From: Streptomyces alboflavus
GTDB lineage: Bacteria > Actinomycetota > Actinomycetes > Streptomycetales > Streptomycetaceae
DNA length: 64,000 bases
NCBI RefSeq assembly: GCF_000716675.1
Contig: NZ_JNXT01000002.1
Location: 124,001 to 188,000, forward strand
Reading direction: 5' to 3'
Both the position numbers and the translations under genes were made by a program. This document shows, piece by piece, positions 34,682 through 43,182 of this stretch. Below the pieces are notes generated by a model. It did no database searches. It saw only the letters and a program-made list of their open reading frames with translations, and had not been told where the DNA came from. The first letter of the stretch is position 1. Every line of letters starts with the position of its first letter.

Positions 34682-35482
34682 TCACCCGCGCGCTGCCCCG
34701 GGGACGCGGGCCACACCCACGTAGAAGCCGCTCGGCTCGCGCTGCGGCGCGGGCTCGTCCTTGAACCACTCGGTGGCGGTCACCAGGCCGGGCTCGACCA
34801 GGTCCAGGCCGTCGAAGAAGCGCTCGACCTCGGCGCGCTCACGCATGCGCAGCGGCACCCGCCCCTCCTTGTAGGCGGTCGAGACGGACTCCTTGAGCTG
34901 CGGGTGCTCGTCCGCGGTGCCGTGCGAGAACATCAGGTGACTGCCGGGCGGCAGGGCGTCGATGAGCGTGCGCGTGAGTCCGTACGGATCCTCGTCGTCC
35001 ATGATGAAGTGCATCAGCGCGATCAGGGAGAGCGCGACGGGCCTGTCGAAGTCCAGGAAGCCGCGGGCGTGTTCGAGGATCGCGCCCGGCTCGCGGACGT
35101 CGGCCTGGATGTAGGTGGTGGCGCCCTCGGGCGTGCTGACGAGCAGGGCCTCGGCGTGCCGCAGCACGATCGGGTCGTTGTCGGCGTACGCGACGCGGGC
35201 GGCGGGCGTGATCGCCTGCACGATCTGGTGCAGGTTCGGCTCCGTCGGGATGCCGGTGCCGATGTCCAGGAACTGGTCGACGCCTTCGCTGGCCAGCCAG
35301 GCCGCGGCGCGCTGCATGAAGGCACGGTTCCGCCGCGCGTTCTGCCGCGCCTGCGGCGGCAGCTTCTGCGCCAGCTCCTGGTCGACCAGGTAGTTGTCCT
35401 TGCCTCCGAGCAGCCAGTCGTAGACCCGCGCCGGATGCGGCTTGCTGGTGTCGATCACGTGGGGTTCGGATGCTGCCGTCAT
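34682..35482 (-). CDS. SAM-dependent methyltransferase, DUF574 type
   Basis: 266 residues, paralogous to the gene at 19574: KPHPARVYDWLLGGKDNYLVDQELA, FLDIGTGIPTEPNLHQIVQ, YADNDPIVLRHAEALL, YIQADVREPGAILEHA and VERFFDGLDLVEPGLV. Substrate unknown; members of this family are numerous in Streptomyces and often sit next to XRE regulators, as here. The ATG at 35482 fits the family start. Confidence 0.88.
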   Translation of the reverse strand: MTAASEPHVIDTSKPHPARVYDWLLGGKDNYLVDQELAQKLPPQARQNARRNRAFMQRAAAWLASEGVDQFLDIGTGIPTEPNLHQIVQAITPAARVAYADNDPIVLRHAEALLVSTPEGATTYIQADVREPGAILEHARGFLDFDRPVALSLIALMHFIMDDEDPYGLTRTLIDALPPGSHLMFSHGTADEHPQLKESVSTAYKEGRVPLRMRERAEVERFFDGLDLVEPGLVTATEWFKDEPAPQREPSGFYVGVARVPGAARG

Positions 35483-35624
35483 ACGTGACTCCAGTGCGGG
35501 TGGGGCCGTCAGGGGCCGCGGCGCGGATGATCAGGATTATGCCAGCGCACGGGCGGTGGTACGACGGGGGTTCGGGCGTCGAACGGGCGCGTGAGCGAGG
35601 GGCGGGGCGGCGGCGAGGCCGGGG

Positions 35625-36473
35625 TCACGGCTGTTCGGGCGTGTCCTGTACGGCGCCCAGGGTCGAGGCGGCCAGGGGGTCGCCCTCGGTGAAGTCGCCG
35701 GGCGGGATGCCGGGGTGGTGGCCGCCGGGCGCGGTGTCGGGCGGGGCCGTGGGGTCGAGGGTCAGGCGCGAGACGATGCGGTAGCGGTCGCCCCGGTAGA
35801 GGGAGTGGACGTACTCCACCGGCTGGTCGGCCGCGTCCGTGGTGAGGCGTTCGAACAGCAGGGCCGGGGACAGCTCGGGCACGTCCAGGAGGCGCGCCTC
35901 GGAGCGGGTGACGACGGTCGGTTCGATCGTCTGCGTCGCCTCGTGCACCCGTACGCCGTGCCGCTCGCGCAGGTGCGCGTACAGGTCGCCCGCCTCCAGC
36001 TCGCGCGCGGTGAGACCCGGCACCAGATCCGCCTTGAGGTGCAGGTGCTCGACAGCCATCGGCGTGCCGTCGACGAGCCGCAACCGCGCCACGTACACGA
36101 TCCGCCCGGCCGGTGACATCCGCAGCCTGCGGCCCACGCGGGCGCCGGCCGGGACGGTGGTGAACTCCAGGAGGCGGCTCGACCAGGCGCCCGTCGCCTG
36201 CGGCACCGACAGGGTCGCGCGGCCCGAGACCAGCTCCTGGGTGATCTTCTCCGGGGCGACGAACATGCCGCGGCCGTGCTCCCGTACGAGCAGGCCCGCC
36301 GCGACGAGCTCGTCGACCGCGGCCCGCAGTGTCGGCCGGGACACGCCGAGGCGGGCGCACAGGGTGCGCTCGGAGGGGATGCCGTCGCCGGCCTGCCGGG
36401 ACTCGATGAGTTCCAGGACGAAGTCGCGCACACGCTCCCGCTTGAGCACCGTCCCCGGTGCGTCGGTCTCCAT
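35625..36473 (-). CDS. GntR/HutC-type transcriptional regulator
   Basis: 282 residues. GntR winged helix at ~10-75 (VRDFVLELIESRQAGDGIPSERTLCARLGVSRPTLRAAVDELVAAGLLVREHGRGMFVA), then a UTRA ligand-binding domain (VYVARLRLVDGTPMAVEHLHL, YRGDRYRIVSRL). Members usually sense sugars or sugar phosphates. The start at 36473 was preferred over 36515 because GACGGAGG precedes it. It is divergent from a GH16-like gene, with a palindrome containing ACTGGTC half-sites between them and one further half-site (36493-36500) beside its own start. Confidence 0.88.
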   Translation of the reverse strand: METDAPGTVLKRERVRDFVLELIESRQAGDGIPSERTLCARLGVSRPTLRAAVDELVAAGLLVREHGRGMFVAPEKITQELVSGRATLSVPQATGAWSSRLLEFTTVPAGARVGRRLRMSPAGRIVYVARLRLVDGTPMAVEHLHLKADLVPGLTARELEAGDLYAHLRERHGVRVHEATQTIEPTVVTRSEARLLDVPELSPALLFERLTTDAADQPVEYVHSLYRGDRYRIVSRLTLDPTAPPDTAPGGHHPGIPPGDFTEGDPLAASTLGAVQDTPEQP

Positions 36474-36640
36474 GGCGTCCTCCGTCACCTCGCTGGTCAG
36501 GTGAAGTGTAGCCATGGGATCGGTGTACGGAACCTGTCAACTCAGTAGGGGAGTGGGCGAGTTGGGGCCGCAGCGGGCTCGCGCGTCCAGGGTTGACGGG
36601 GCCCTGGTGCCGTGCCACCTTCGTTCACCGGCAAGAGGTC

Positions 36641-36668
36641 AACTGACCAGTTGCCCAACTGGTCAGTT
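36641..36668. promoter_or_regulatory. 28-bp perfect palindrome, probable GntR operator
   Basis: Arms AACTGACCAGTTG and CAACTGGTCAGTT with a 2-nt spacer (CC), 71 bp upstream of the GH16-like start. A single CTGGTCAG half-site lies at 36493-36500. Confidence 0.65.
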
Positions 36669-36739
36669 CGAGGGTTGTCGGACCGGCACGCCGACCCGAC
36701 CGGTTTCCCCCCACCTGTTCCGGAGAGGAACGCCCCGCC

Positions 36740-37699
36740 ATGACCCAGCACTTGACGCCCGCCCCTGCCCGGCGCCCACGTCGCCGTGCCGCCGCCGCCC
36801 TGGCCTGCGCGCTCGGCTGCGCCGCCCTCGCCGTCCTGCCCGCCGCCGCGTCCGCCGCCGACTCGACGCGGGCCGACTCGCGCGCCACGGCCGACGCGGT
36901 CCTGTTCGACGACTTCTCCTACACCGCCCACGACGACCCGCGTGTCTCCGCGCACGGCTGGAGCGTCCGTGGCAACTCCAGCGGCCCCGGCGTGCCCGGC
37001 GCCTCCTGGGTGCCGCGGAACATCACGTTCTCGTCGGCCGGCGGCGGCACCGTCATGGACCTGGAGACGAAGACCGCGGGCACCGCCGCGAGCACCGAGC
37101 AGACCGAGATCCTCACGCGCTCGCCCAAGTTCAGGAACGGCACCTACGCGGCCCGCGTGAAGTTCAGCGATGCCCCCGCGTCCGGCCCCGACGGCGATCG
37201 CGTCGTGCAGACGTTCTTCACCATCAACGACCTCAAGGCCCCGATGGCGGACGACTACTCCGAGTACGACTTCGAGTACCTGCCCAACGGCGGCTGGGGC
37301 GAGCCCGGCAACATCCTCTACACGACGTCCTGGGAGACCTACGATCCGGACCCCTGGCAGGCCGTCAACCAGCACACCGAGCGCCGCGAGAGCTTCGCGG
37401 GCTGGCACGACCTGGTCCTCACCATCGACGACCGCGCCATCACGTACTACGTCGACGGCCGGCACTTCGCCACCCACGACGCCGCGTACCTGCCCGAGCG
37501 CCCCATGTCGATCAACTTCAACCAGTGGCTGATCGACCTCGCGGGCCAGCCCGCCACCCAGCTCCGCTCCTACCACCAGCAGGTCGACTACGTCCTGCAC
37601 GTCAAGGACCAGGTCCTCACCCCGGCACAGACGACCCAGCGGGTCGCGGCGTACCGGGACGCGGGCACGGCGTTCCAGGACACGGTGCCGACGCCGTAG
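36740..37699 (+). CDS. Secreted GH16-like glycoside hydrolase
   Basis: 319 residues with a signal peptide (RRAAAALACALGCAALAVLPAAASA). The jelly-roll domain contains the GH16 catalytic pattern E-x-D-x-E as EYDFE, Glu 175, Asp 177 and Glu 179; WGEPGNILYTTSW and WHDLVLTIDDRAITYYVDGRHFA are the surrounding strands. Likely an extracellular endo-beta-glucanase-type enzyme; the exact glucan is not decidable. The ATG at 36740 follows GGAGAGGAACGCC. A divergent GntR regulator and the palindrome between them suggest substrate-controlled expression. Confidence 0.8.
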   Translation: MTQHLTPAPARRPRRRAAAALACALGCAALAVLPAAASAADSTRADSRATADAVLFDDFSYTAHDDPRVSAHGWSVRGNSSGPGVPGASWVPRNITFSSAGGGTVMDLETKTAGTAASTEQTEILTRSPKFRNGTYAARVKFSDAPASGPDGDRVVQTFFTINDLKAPMADDYSEYDFEYLPNGGWGEPGNILYTTSWETYDPDPWQAVNQHTERRESFAGWHDLVLTIDDRAITYYVDGRHFATHDAAYLPERPMSINFNQWLIDLAGQPATQLRSYHQQVDYVLHVKDQVLTPAQTTQRVAAYRDAGTAFQDTVPTP

Positions 37700-37709
37700 C
37701 GCACACACC

Positions 37710-37739
37710 GGCTCCGCCCGGTGCGCACCGGGCGGAGCC
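37710..37739 (+). terminator. Terminator of the GH16-like gene
   Basis: Perfect 15-bp arms (GGCTCCGCCCGGTGC and its complement) directly abutting, 10 nt after the stop codon. Confidence 0.8.
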
Positions 37740-38013
37740 CGCCCACGACACCTCCGCCACGTCGAACGGGGCGTGGCCGGATCGACAGTCGCCCGCAGCT
37801 TTTTCCGGGGGTGTGTCAGGCAGGGGAAATGGGCTGAGGGTCAACGGCGTTAATCAGCCGTTGTCGTGACGGTGAATTCCGCCGATTCGCGGAGCCCTCG
37901 ACGCCCCTATTCCCGGCATTGAAAACGGTCACCGATGCAGCCTTTGCGGACTTCGCGGATCTGCGCTTGACTGCCGTGCGTCGGACGCCGAGACCAGCCG
38001 GGGGGACCTTCCT
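37740..38013. other. Upstream region of the metal exporter
   Basis: AT-richer than its surroundings at 37840-37930. An 11-codon reading frame (37935-37970, MQPLRTSRICA) could be a leader peptide, but nothing proves translation. No Zur or metal-regulator box was recognised. Confidence 0.3.
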
Positions 38014-39042
38014 GTGGGGCACGCTCACACGCACCACGACGGGCACGATCACCAGGCAGGAGGCCATGGCGGGCACAGCCACGGCGTCTCCGCCGACGCC
38101 GACAGGCGCTGGCTTTCGCTGGCCCTCGTATTGATTGGCGTTTTCATTTCGGTGGAGACGGCGATCGCTTTCATCTCGGGCTCGCTCGCGCTCCTGTCCG
38201 ACGCCGTCCACATGCTCACGGACGCTTTCTCCATCATCCTCGCCCTGGTCGCGATGCGGCTGGCCGCGCGGCCCGCGAAGGGCACGTACACATTCGGGCT
38301 CAAGCGCGTCGAGATACTCTCCGCGCAGGCCAACGGCCTCACCCTGCTGCTCGCCGCGGTGTGGCTCGCGTACGAGGCCGTCGTGCGGCTCCTGCACCCG
38401 CCGGAGGTCACCGGCTGGATGGTCCTCGCCACCGCGCTCACCGGCGTCGCCGTGAACCTCGCGGCGACCTGGTGCCTGTCCAAGGCCAACCGGTCCTCGC
38501 TGAACGTCGAGGGCGCGTACCAGCACATCCTGAACGACCTGTTCGCGTTCATCGGGACCGCCATCGCCGGTGTCGTCGTCATGACCACCGGCTTCGCCCG
38601 CGCCGACACCATCGCCACGCTGTTCGTCGTCGTCCTCATGGTCAAGGCGGGCTGCGGACTCCTTCGCGACTCCGGCCGCATCCTGCTCGAAGCGGCGCCC
38701 GCCGGTCTCGACCCCGACGCCATCGGCGACCGGCTCGCCGCCGCGCCCGCGGTGGCGGAGGTCCACGACCTGCACATCTGGACCATCACCTCCGGTGAAC
38801 CCGCCCTGTCCGCCCACGTCCTGGTCCACCCGGGCGGCGACTGCCACGCCGTGCGCCGCGACCTCGACCAGGTCCTCGCCGAGTCGTACGGCCTCACCCA
38901 CACCACGCTCCAGATCGACCACGAGGACGACGCCCCGCACCCCGCCGCCGCGTCGGCGTCCCCGGCCACCGTGGGCGCGCCGACGCCGCACTGTGCCAAC
39001 GGCCACGGCCCCGCACACCGGCGCGAACCGCACGCCCACTGA
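38014..39042 (+). CDS. Cation diffusion facilitator (CzcD/ZitB-type metal exporter)
   Basis: 342 residues. A His-rich N-terminus (HAHTHHDGHDHQAGGHGGHSH) and His-rich C-terminus flank six membrane helices. Both transport-site motifs HxxxD are present: SDAVHMLTDAF and AYQHILNDLFA. The cytoplasmic C-terminal domain VAEVHDLHIWTITSGEPALSAHVLV follows. It exports zinc or related divalent metals in exchange for protons. The GTG start follows GGGGGACC. It converges on the histidine phosphatase gene with a 23-nt gap. Confidence 0.92.
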   Translation: MGHAHTHHDGHDHQAGGHGGHSHGVSADADRRWLSLALVLIGVFISVETAIAFISGSLALLSDAVHMLTDAFSIILALVAMRLAARPAKGTYTFGLKRVEILSAQANGLTLLLAAVWLAYEAVVRLLHPPEVTGWMVLATALTGVAVNLAATWCLSKANRSSLNVEGAYQHILNDLFAFIGTAIAGVVVMTTGFARADTIATLFVVVLMVKAGCGLLRDSGRILLEAAPAGLDPDAIGDRLAAAPAVAEVHDLHIWTITSGEPALSAHVLVHPGGDCHAVRRDLDQVLAESYGLTHTTLQIDHEDDAPHPAAASASPATVGAPTPHCANGHGPAHRREPHAH

Positions 39043-39065
39043 GGGCCGAGGGGCGCCCGGCCTGC

Positions 39066-39689
39066 TCAGACGTGCAGTTCGGGCGGCAGGCCGGTCCAGC
39101 GGAGCTCGGGCGGCAGATGCCCGGTGTCGTTGTAGAGGAGCAGGGACGCCGGGCGGCCGGGCGCGTAACGGATCACGGTGAGGCCCGCGTTGGTGTGGTT
39201 GAGGCCGAGCCAGCGCCACGGGGGCGCGTCGAGCGCGGCGCGCACCAGCCAGCCGATGAGGAAGTTGTGGGTGACCACCAGCTCGTGGCGGGGCGTGTCG
39301 CCCTCGACGGGTCCGGTGAACCGGTCGAGGGCCGCCTGCGCGAGGGCGGGGCCTCCTTCCCGCTCGTCCGCGGGGAAGGCGGCGAGCCGGTCGAGCACGG
39401 CGGCCGCCGATTCCCGCGGCAACTCGTCCCGGGCCGGCACGTGCGGGACGTAGTCCCCGGCGGCGTCGGACAACGTGACGTGGACGCCGGGGAGTTGGGC
39501 GCGGACGAGGCCCGCCGTCTGCGTGGCGCGCGGCAAGGGGCCGTGGGTGATCTCCGCCAGCGGGGTGTCGCGCAGGCGCTCGCCGAGGAGGACGGCCTGG
39601 CGGCGGCCGCGGTCGGTCAGTTCGGACTCGTCCGGGGACGCCTCGCCGTGCCGGGCGAGATAGAGGTAGCGGGCGGCGGTCGCGGTCAT
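39066..39689 (-). CDS. Histidine phosphatase family protein
   Basis: 207 residues of the phosphoglycerate-mutase-like superfamily: YLYLARHGE near the N-terminus, ELTDRGRRQAVLLGERL, and ELVVTHNFLIGWLV with the second catalytic His. The substrate is unknown. The start at 39689 has GGAG upstream; the frame continues 16 codons into the intergenic gap. It lies 44 nt downstream of the LysE-type gene on the same strand, so the two are a probable operon. Confidence 0.87.
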   Translation of the reverse strand: MTATAARYLYLARHGEASPDESELTDRGRRQAVLLGERLRDTPLAEITHGPLPRATQTAGLVRAQLPGVHVTLSDAAGDYVPHVPARDELPRESAAAVLDRLAAFPADEREGGPALAQAALDRFTGPVEGDTPRHELVVTHNFLIGWLVRAALDAPPWRWLGLNHTNAGLTVIRYAPGRPASLLLYNDTGHLPPELRWTGLPPELHV

Positions 39690-39733
39690 CGAGGTGCTCC
39701 AGGGGCGGTGGGCGAAGGCGGCTTCGGCGGGGG

Positions 39734-40390
39734 TCACGGGGCCGCGACCAGCAGGTGCACGGCCAGGGCGACGACAAGGGAGCTGGACGCGAGCGCCGTG
39801 CCGAGGCGGCCGCGGCGCCCCGTGAGGGCCCGGCCGACCAGTGCGCCGCCCCCGGCGAGCAGCAGTTGCCAGCTCGCGGACGCGGCGAACGCGGCGAGGG
39901 TGAACACGGCCTGGCCCAGGCGGTCCGGCGCCGCGTCGGTCTGGCTGCCGACGACGAGCGCGGCGAAGTAGATCACGGTCATGGGGTTGAGCAGCGTGAG
40001 CGCGAGGAGGCTCGTGTACGCCCGTGCGGGTGTCACCGGCTGCTCGTCGTTCCGCCCGGCCGTGTGCGGCTGTCGGTACGTGGCGAGGGCTCGCGCGGCC
40101 GAGCGCAGCGCCAGGGCGATGAGGACGCCCGCGGAGACCCAGCGCAGGGGGCCGATGAGCGGGAGGACGACGGGGGCAGCGGCGGCACCCGCGACCGTGG
40201 CGACCAGCGCGTACACGCCGTCGGCCGTGGCCACCCCGAGCGCCGCGCAGACGCCGGTCCGCAGCGAGGTGCGGGCGGTCAGCGCCATCAGGTGGGCCGC
40301 GACCGCGCCCACCGGGACGGCGATGCCGTACCCGGCGAGGAGGCCCGCGACCAGATGCCCGGTCACCGTCGGGGAGGCGTCGGTCCCCAC
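39734..40390 (-). CDS. LysE-family amino-acid exporter
   Basis: 218 residues, six predicted membrane helices. GYGIAVPVGAVAAHLMALTARTSLRTGVCAALGVATADGVYALVA and the LLNPMTVIYFAALV motif are typical LysE/RhtB features. It is an inner-membrane exporter of amino acids or similar small molecules; the substrate is unknown. The GTG at 40390 gives the family start, although no strong ribosome site is seen. Confidence 0.85.
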   Translation of the reverse strand: MGTDASPTVTGHLVAGLLAGYGIAVPVGAVAAHLMALTARTSLRTGVCAALGVATADGVYALVATVAGAAAAPVVLPLIGPLRWVSAGVLIALALRSAARALATYRQPHTAGRNDEQPVTPARAYTSLLALTLLNPMTVIYFAALVVGSQTDAAPDRLGQAVFTLAAFAASASWQLLLAGGGALVGRALTGRRGRLGTALASSSLVVALAVHLLVAAP

Positions 40391-40580
40391 GGTCGGCCGG
40401 ACTGCTGCTGCCGCGCCACCGGACGACCGACGGAGGCGGACAGCAGCGGGGCGGCGGTGGGCGTGCTCAGGGGCACGCGCGGGATGAACGGCATGGGGCG
40501 ATCGTGCGGCGCGGGCCGCCGCCCGGGCAACCGAATTTGTGCGGCCGCCACGGCCAGGTGCGGGGCGGCCGACCGCCCCG

Positions 40581-40658
40581 CACCCAGTGGGTGTGTCGGT
40601 GGCGTGTACCCGGTGGGTGTGTCAGTGGCGTGTACCCAGTGGGTGTGTCAGAGGCGTG
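40581..40658. repeat. Three tandem copies of a 26-bp unit
   Basis: Copies at 40581-40606, 40607-40632 and 40633-40658 differ at one to three positions. Each holds an inverted ACCC-N3-GGGT core followed by GTGTC. The 26-bp period is about two and a half helical turns. Confidence 0.85.
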
Positions 40659-40782
40659 TCCGACGGGCCCGACGTGCCTCGCCGCGCCGCGCCGCGCTCC
40701 GGCGCGCCCTGGCGCGATCCCGCCCGCTTTTCCCGCGCTCCCTTGACATCCGCCCGCGCCGCCGCGACGCTCCATCTCGCTC

Positions 40783-40798
40783 GTGTTAACGCTAACAC
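40783..40798. promoter_or_regulatory. LacI-type operator GTGTTA-ACGC-TAACAC
   Basis: 16-bp dyad 42 bp before the binding-protein gene, downstream of a TTGACA element at 40743. The shape fits LacI/GalR regulators, and one is encoded at the end of the locus (49995). Confidence 0.65.
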
Positions 40799-40839
40799 CG
40801 GGCCGGGACACACCCGGGAAAGCACCTGGGGGGCCACCC

Positions 40840-42192
40840 ATGTCAGGCCGCACGCCCAGCACGCCCAGCGCAGCGAGTTCACCTGGTACGCCGAGCACGT
40901 CCGCCACGCCCACCGTCACGCGCCGCACCCTCCTCACCGCGACCGCCGCGTCCGCCGCCGCGATCGGCCCTCTCGCCACCGCCTGCGGCACCGCGTCGGG
41001 CCAGCCCGCGGGGAAGGTCGCCGTGTTCGGGGACAGCGCGGCCTGGTCGGCGCCGATGGCCGCGGCGGGGGCGGCCATGAAATCGGTCGCGGGGCTGCGG
41101 CTCGTCCCGGAGGTCAACCCGTCGCTCGAGGCGTTCGAGCAGGTGGTGAAGTCCTCGCTGCGGACGAGGAAGACCCCGGACCTGCTCAAGTACTGGTCCG
41201 GCTACCGGCTCCAGGACCTGGCCCGCACCGGCGGCATCGCCGACCTGACCGACCAGTGGGACACCGCTGTCGGCCGGGGCTGGGCCGACCGGTCCCTGCG
41301 GGCGGCGTTCACCCACCGCGGCCGGGTGTACGGGCTGCCGATGAACCTCGCGTACTGGGTGTTCTTCTACAACCCCGAGGTGTTCGCCGAGCACGGCCTG
41401 AAGCCCCCGGCGACCTGGGCCGACTTCCTCGCCGCCGCCGACCGCCTGCACAGGAACGAGGTCACCCCGCTGCACGGCACGGCCGACGGCCGCTGGCCCT
41501 CGTTCATCTGGTTCCAGGAGATCCTCAGCCGCCAGGACCCCCAGTTCTACGACGACTTGATGAACGGCCGCGGGAAGTACACCGACCCGCGCGCCGAGCG
41601 CGCGTTGCGCACGATCGCCGGTTTCTTCGACAAGGACTGGTTCACGCCGATGGACATGAACCACGTCGACGCCGCCGCGGCCGTCGTGCACGGCAAGGTC
41701 GGCATGGTGCCGTGCGGCACCTGGCTCGGCTCGATGCTGACCGCCGGGGGCGGCAAGCCCGGCAAGAACTACGGGGCGTTCGTGCTGCCCATGGCGGAGC
41801 CCTCGGCCCGGCCCGCCGTCATCTTCGAGTCCAGCGCCCTGGTCGCCACCGTCAAGGGCCCCGACCGCGCCGAGGCGTGGAAGGCCACCAGGAACTGGCT
41901 GCACCCCGCCGTCCTGAAGGCGTTCTCGCACGCCCTCCAGGACGGCTGCCCCAACCCGCGGGTGCCCGCCGCCAACCCCGTCATCGCCTCGCTGGCCAAG
42001 AGGGTGCGCGGCGAACGGCTGCGGCTGCTCAACCGGTTCTGGGAGCAGGGCCCGCCCGAGCTGGTCGAGGCAACCGTCGACGACCTCGCGGGCTTCCTCC
42101 TGAACCCGTCCTCGTACCGGAAGGTGCTGCGCACCATGCAGGACCGCGCCGACGAGGCCTGGAAGGTGTGGCGGGAGGCGGCGCGGACATGA
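40840..42192 (+). CDS. Sugar ABC transporter substrate-binding lipoprotein
   Basis: 450 residues. Tat-type lipoprotein signal (TRRTLLTATAASAAAIGPLATAC) followed by a family-1 solute-binding fold: VPEVNPSLEAFEQVVKSSLRTRKTPDLL, GRVYGLPMNLAYWVFFYNPEVFAEHGL, ATWADFLAAADRL, and GKVGMVPCGTWLGSML. It captures an oligosaccharide outside the cell; the genomic context points to alpha-mannosides. The ATG at 40840 follows GGGGGG. First gene of the operon, coupled to the permease by ATGA. Confidence 0.9.
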   Translation: MSGRTPSTPSAASSPGTPSTSATPTVTRRTLLTATAASAAAIGPLATACGTASGQPAGKVAVFGDSAAWSAPMAAAGAAMKSVAGLRLVPEVNPSLEAFEQVVKSSLRTRKTPDLLKYWSGYRLQDLARTGGIADLTDQWDTAVGRGWADRSLRAAFTHRGRVYGLPMNLAYWVFFYNPEVFAEHGLKPPATWADFLAAADRLHRNEVTPLHGTADGRWPSFIWFQEILSRQDPQFYDDLMNGRGKYTDPRAERALRTIAGFFDKDWFTPMDMNHVDAAAAVVHGKVGMVPCGTWLGSMLTAGGGKPGKNYGAFVLPMAEPSARPAVIFESSALVATVKGPDRAEAWKATRNWLHPAVLKAFSHALQDGCPNPRVPAANPVIASLAKRVRGERLRLLNRFWEQGPPELVEATVDDLAGFLLNPSSYRKVLRTMQDRADEAWKVWREAART

Positions 42193-43169
42193 CCGACACC
42201 ACCACCCCCGCGCCCGCCGCGGCGACGGCGGCCAAGGCGCACCGCGCCCGCCGCCGGATCCCCACCCGCACGCCCCACCAGGCCGTCCGCCCCGGCGCCC
42301 GCCGCGGCGGACCCCTGGCCGCGCTGCCGTGGGCGCTGCCCGCCTCCGCCTTCGTCGGCGTCCTGCTGGTGTACCCGTTCTTCCGCAGCGTGTACGGCAG
42401 CTTCTTCGAGGACAACGGGTTCACGAGCAGCTACACCGGCATCGACAACTACACCCGGCTCGCCGACGACCCCATCTTCGGGCGGTCGCTGCTCAACACC
42501 CTGATGTGGGTGGCGGGGACGTTGCTCCTGCCGGTGCTCCTCGGCCTGCTGATCGCGGTCGCCACGCACCGGAGCCGGTTCGGGGGCGTCGCGCAGCTCG
42601 TCATCGTGCTGCCGTTCGCGATCTCGGCCGCCGCGACGGCCGTGCTGTGGAACTTCATGCTGACGTCCGACGGCGCCGTCAACCAGTTCCTGCGCGGGGT
42701 CGGCCTCGACTCCTGGGCGCAGACCTGGCTCCTGGAGTGGCCGCAGAACACGCTCGCCCTGATCGTCGCGTCCACCTGGCAGGCGACCGGCATCAACGTC
42801 GTGCTGTTCGCCATCGGCCTGCGCGCCAATCCCCGGGACACCGTCGAGGCCGCGCAGCTGGACGGGGCGAGCGGCTGGCGGATGTTCCGGTACATCACAC
42901 TTCCGCAGCTGAGGGCGGTGACCGTCGTGGTCGTGGGCATGGCCGTGGTGAACAGCCTCAAGGCGTTCGACATGATCTGGATCCTCACCAAGGGCGGCCC
43001 CTCGCGGTCCTCGGAGACCCTCGCCCTCACCATGTACCGCGAGGCCTTCCGGCTCTTCCACGTGGGCTACGGCTCGGCGATCGCCCTGGTCCTCTCCGTG
43101 ATCGTCGTCGCCTCGTCCTGGGCGTACCTGCGCCGTCAGATGCCCGACACCGGCTGGGCGAAGGCCTGA
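42189..43169 (+). CDS. Sugar ABC transporter permease (MalF-like)
   Basis: 326 residues with six membrane helices after a ~45-residue basic cytoplasmic arm. The ATPase-docking EAA loop reads EAAQLDGASGWRMFRYITLPQL. The start codon overlaps the preceding stop. It forms the channel with the next gene product. No ATPase gene is present in the locus, so a shared MsiK-type ATPase is expected, as is usual in Streptomyces. Confidence 0.92.
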   Translation: MTDTTTPAPAAATAAKAHRARRRIPTRTPHQAVRPGARRGGPLAALPWALPASAFVGVLLVYPFFRSVYGSFFEDNGFTSSYTGIDNYTRLADDPIFGRSLLNTLMWVAGTLLLPVLLGLLIAVATHRSRFGGVAQLVIVLPFAISAAATAVLWNFMLTSDGAVNQFLRGVGLDSWAQTWLLEWPQNTLALIVASTWQATGINVVLFAIGLRANPRDTVEAAQLDGASGWRMFRYITLPQLRAVTVVVVGMAVVNSLKAFDMIWILTKGGPSRSSETLALTMYREAFRLFHVGYGSAIALVLSVIVVASSWAYLRRQMPDTGWAKA

Positions 43170-43182
43170 GGAGGGGGCGGCC

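Larger units (their letters stand above)
40391..40839. other. 449-nt regulatory gap before the mannoside locus
   Basis: Contains a threefold 26-bp tandem repeat, a TTGACA -35 candidate (40743-40748) and a LacI-type operator (40783-40798). Long frames across it are without family similarity. Confidence 0.5.

Noticed and set aside
37935..37970. 11-codon leader peptide before the metal exporter
   Set aside because: No convincing ribosome site and no recognisable regulatory pattern; mentioned only as a possibility in the gap description.
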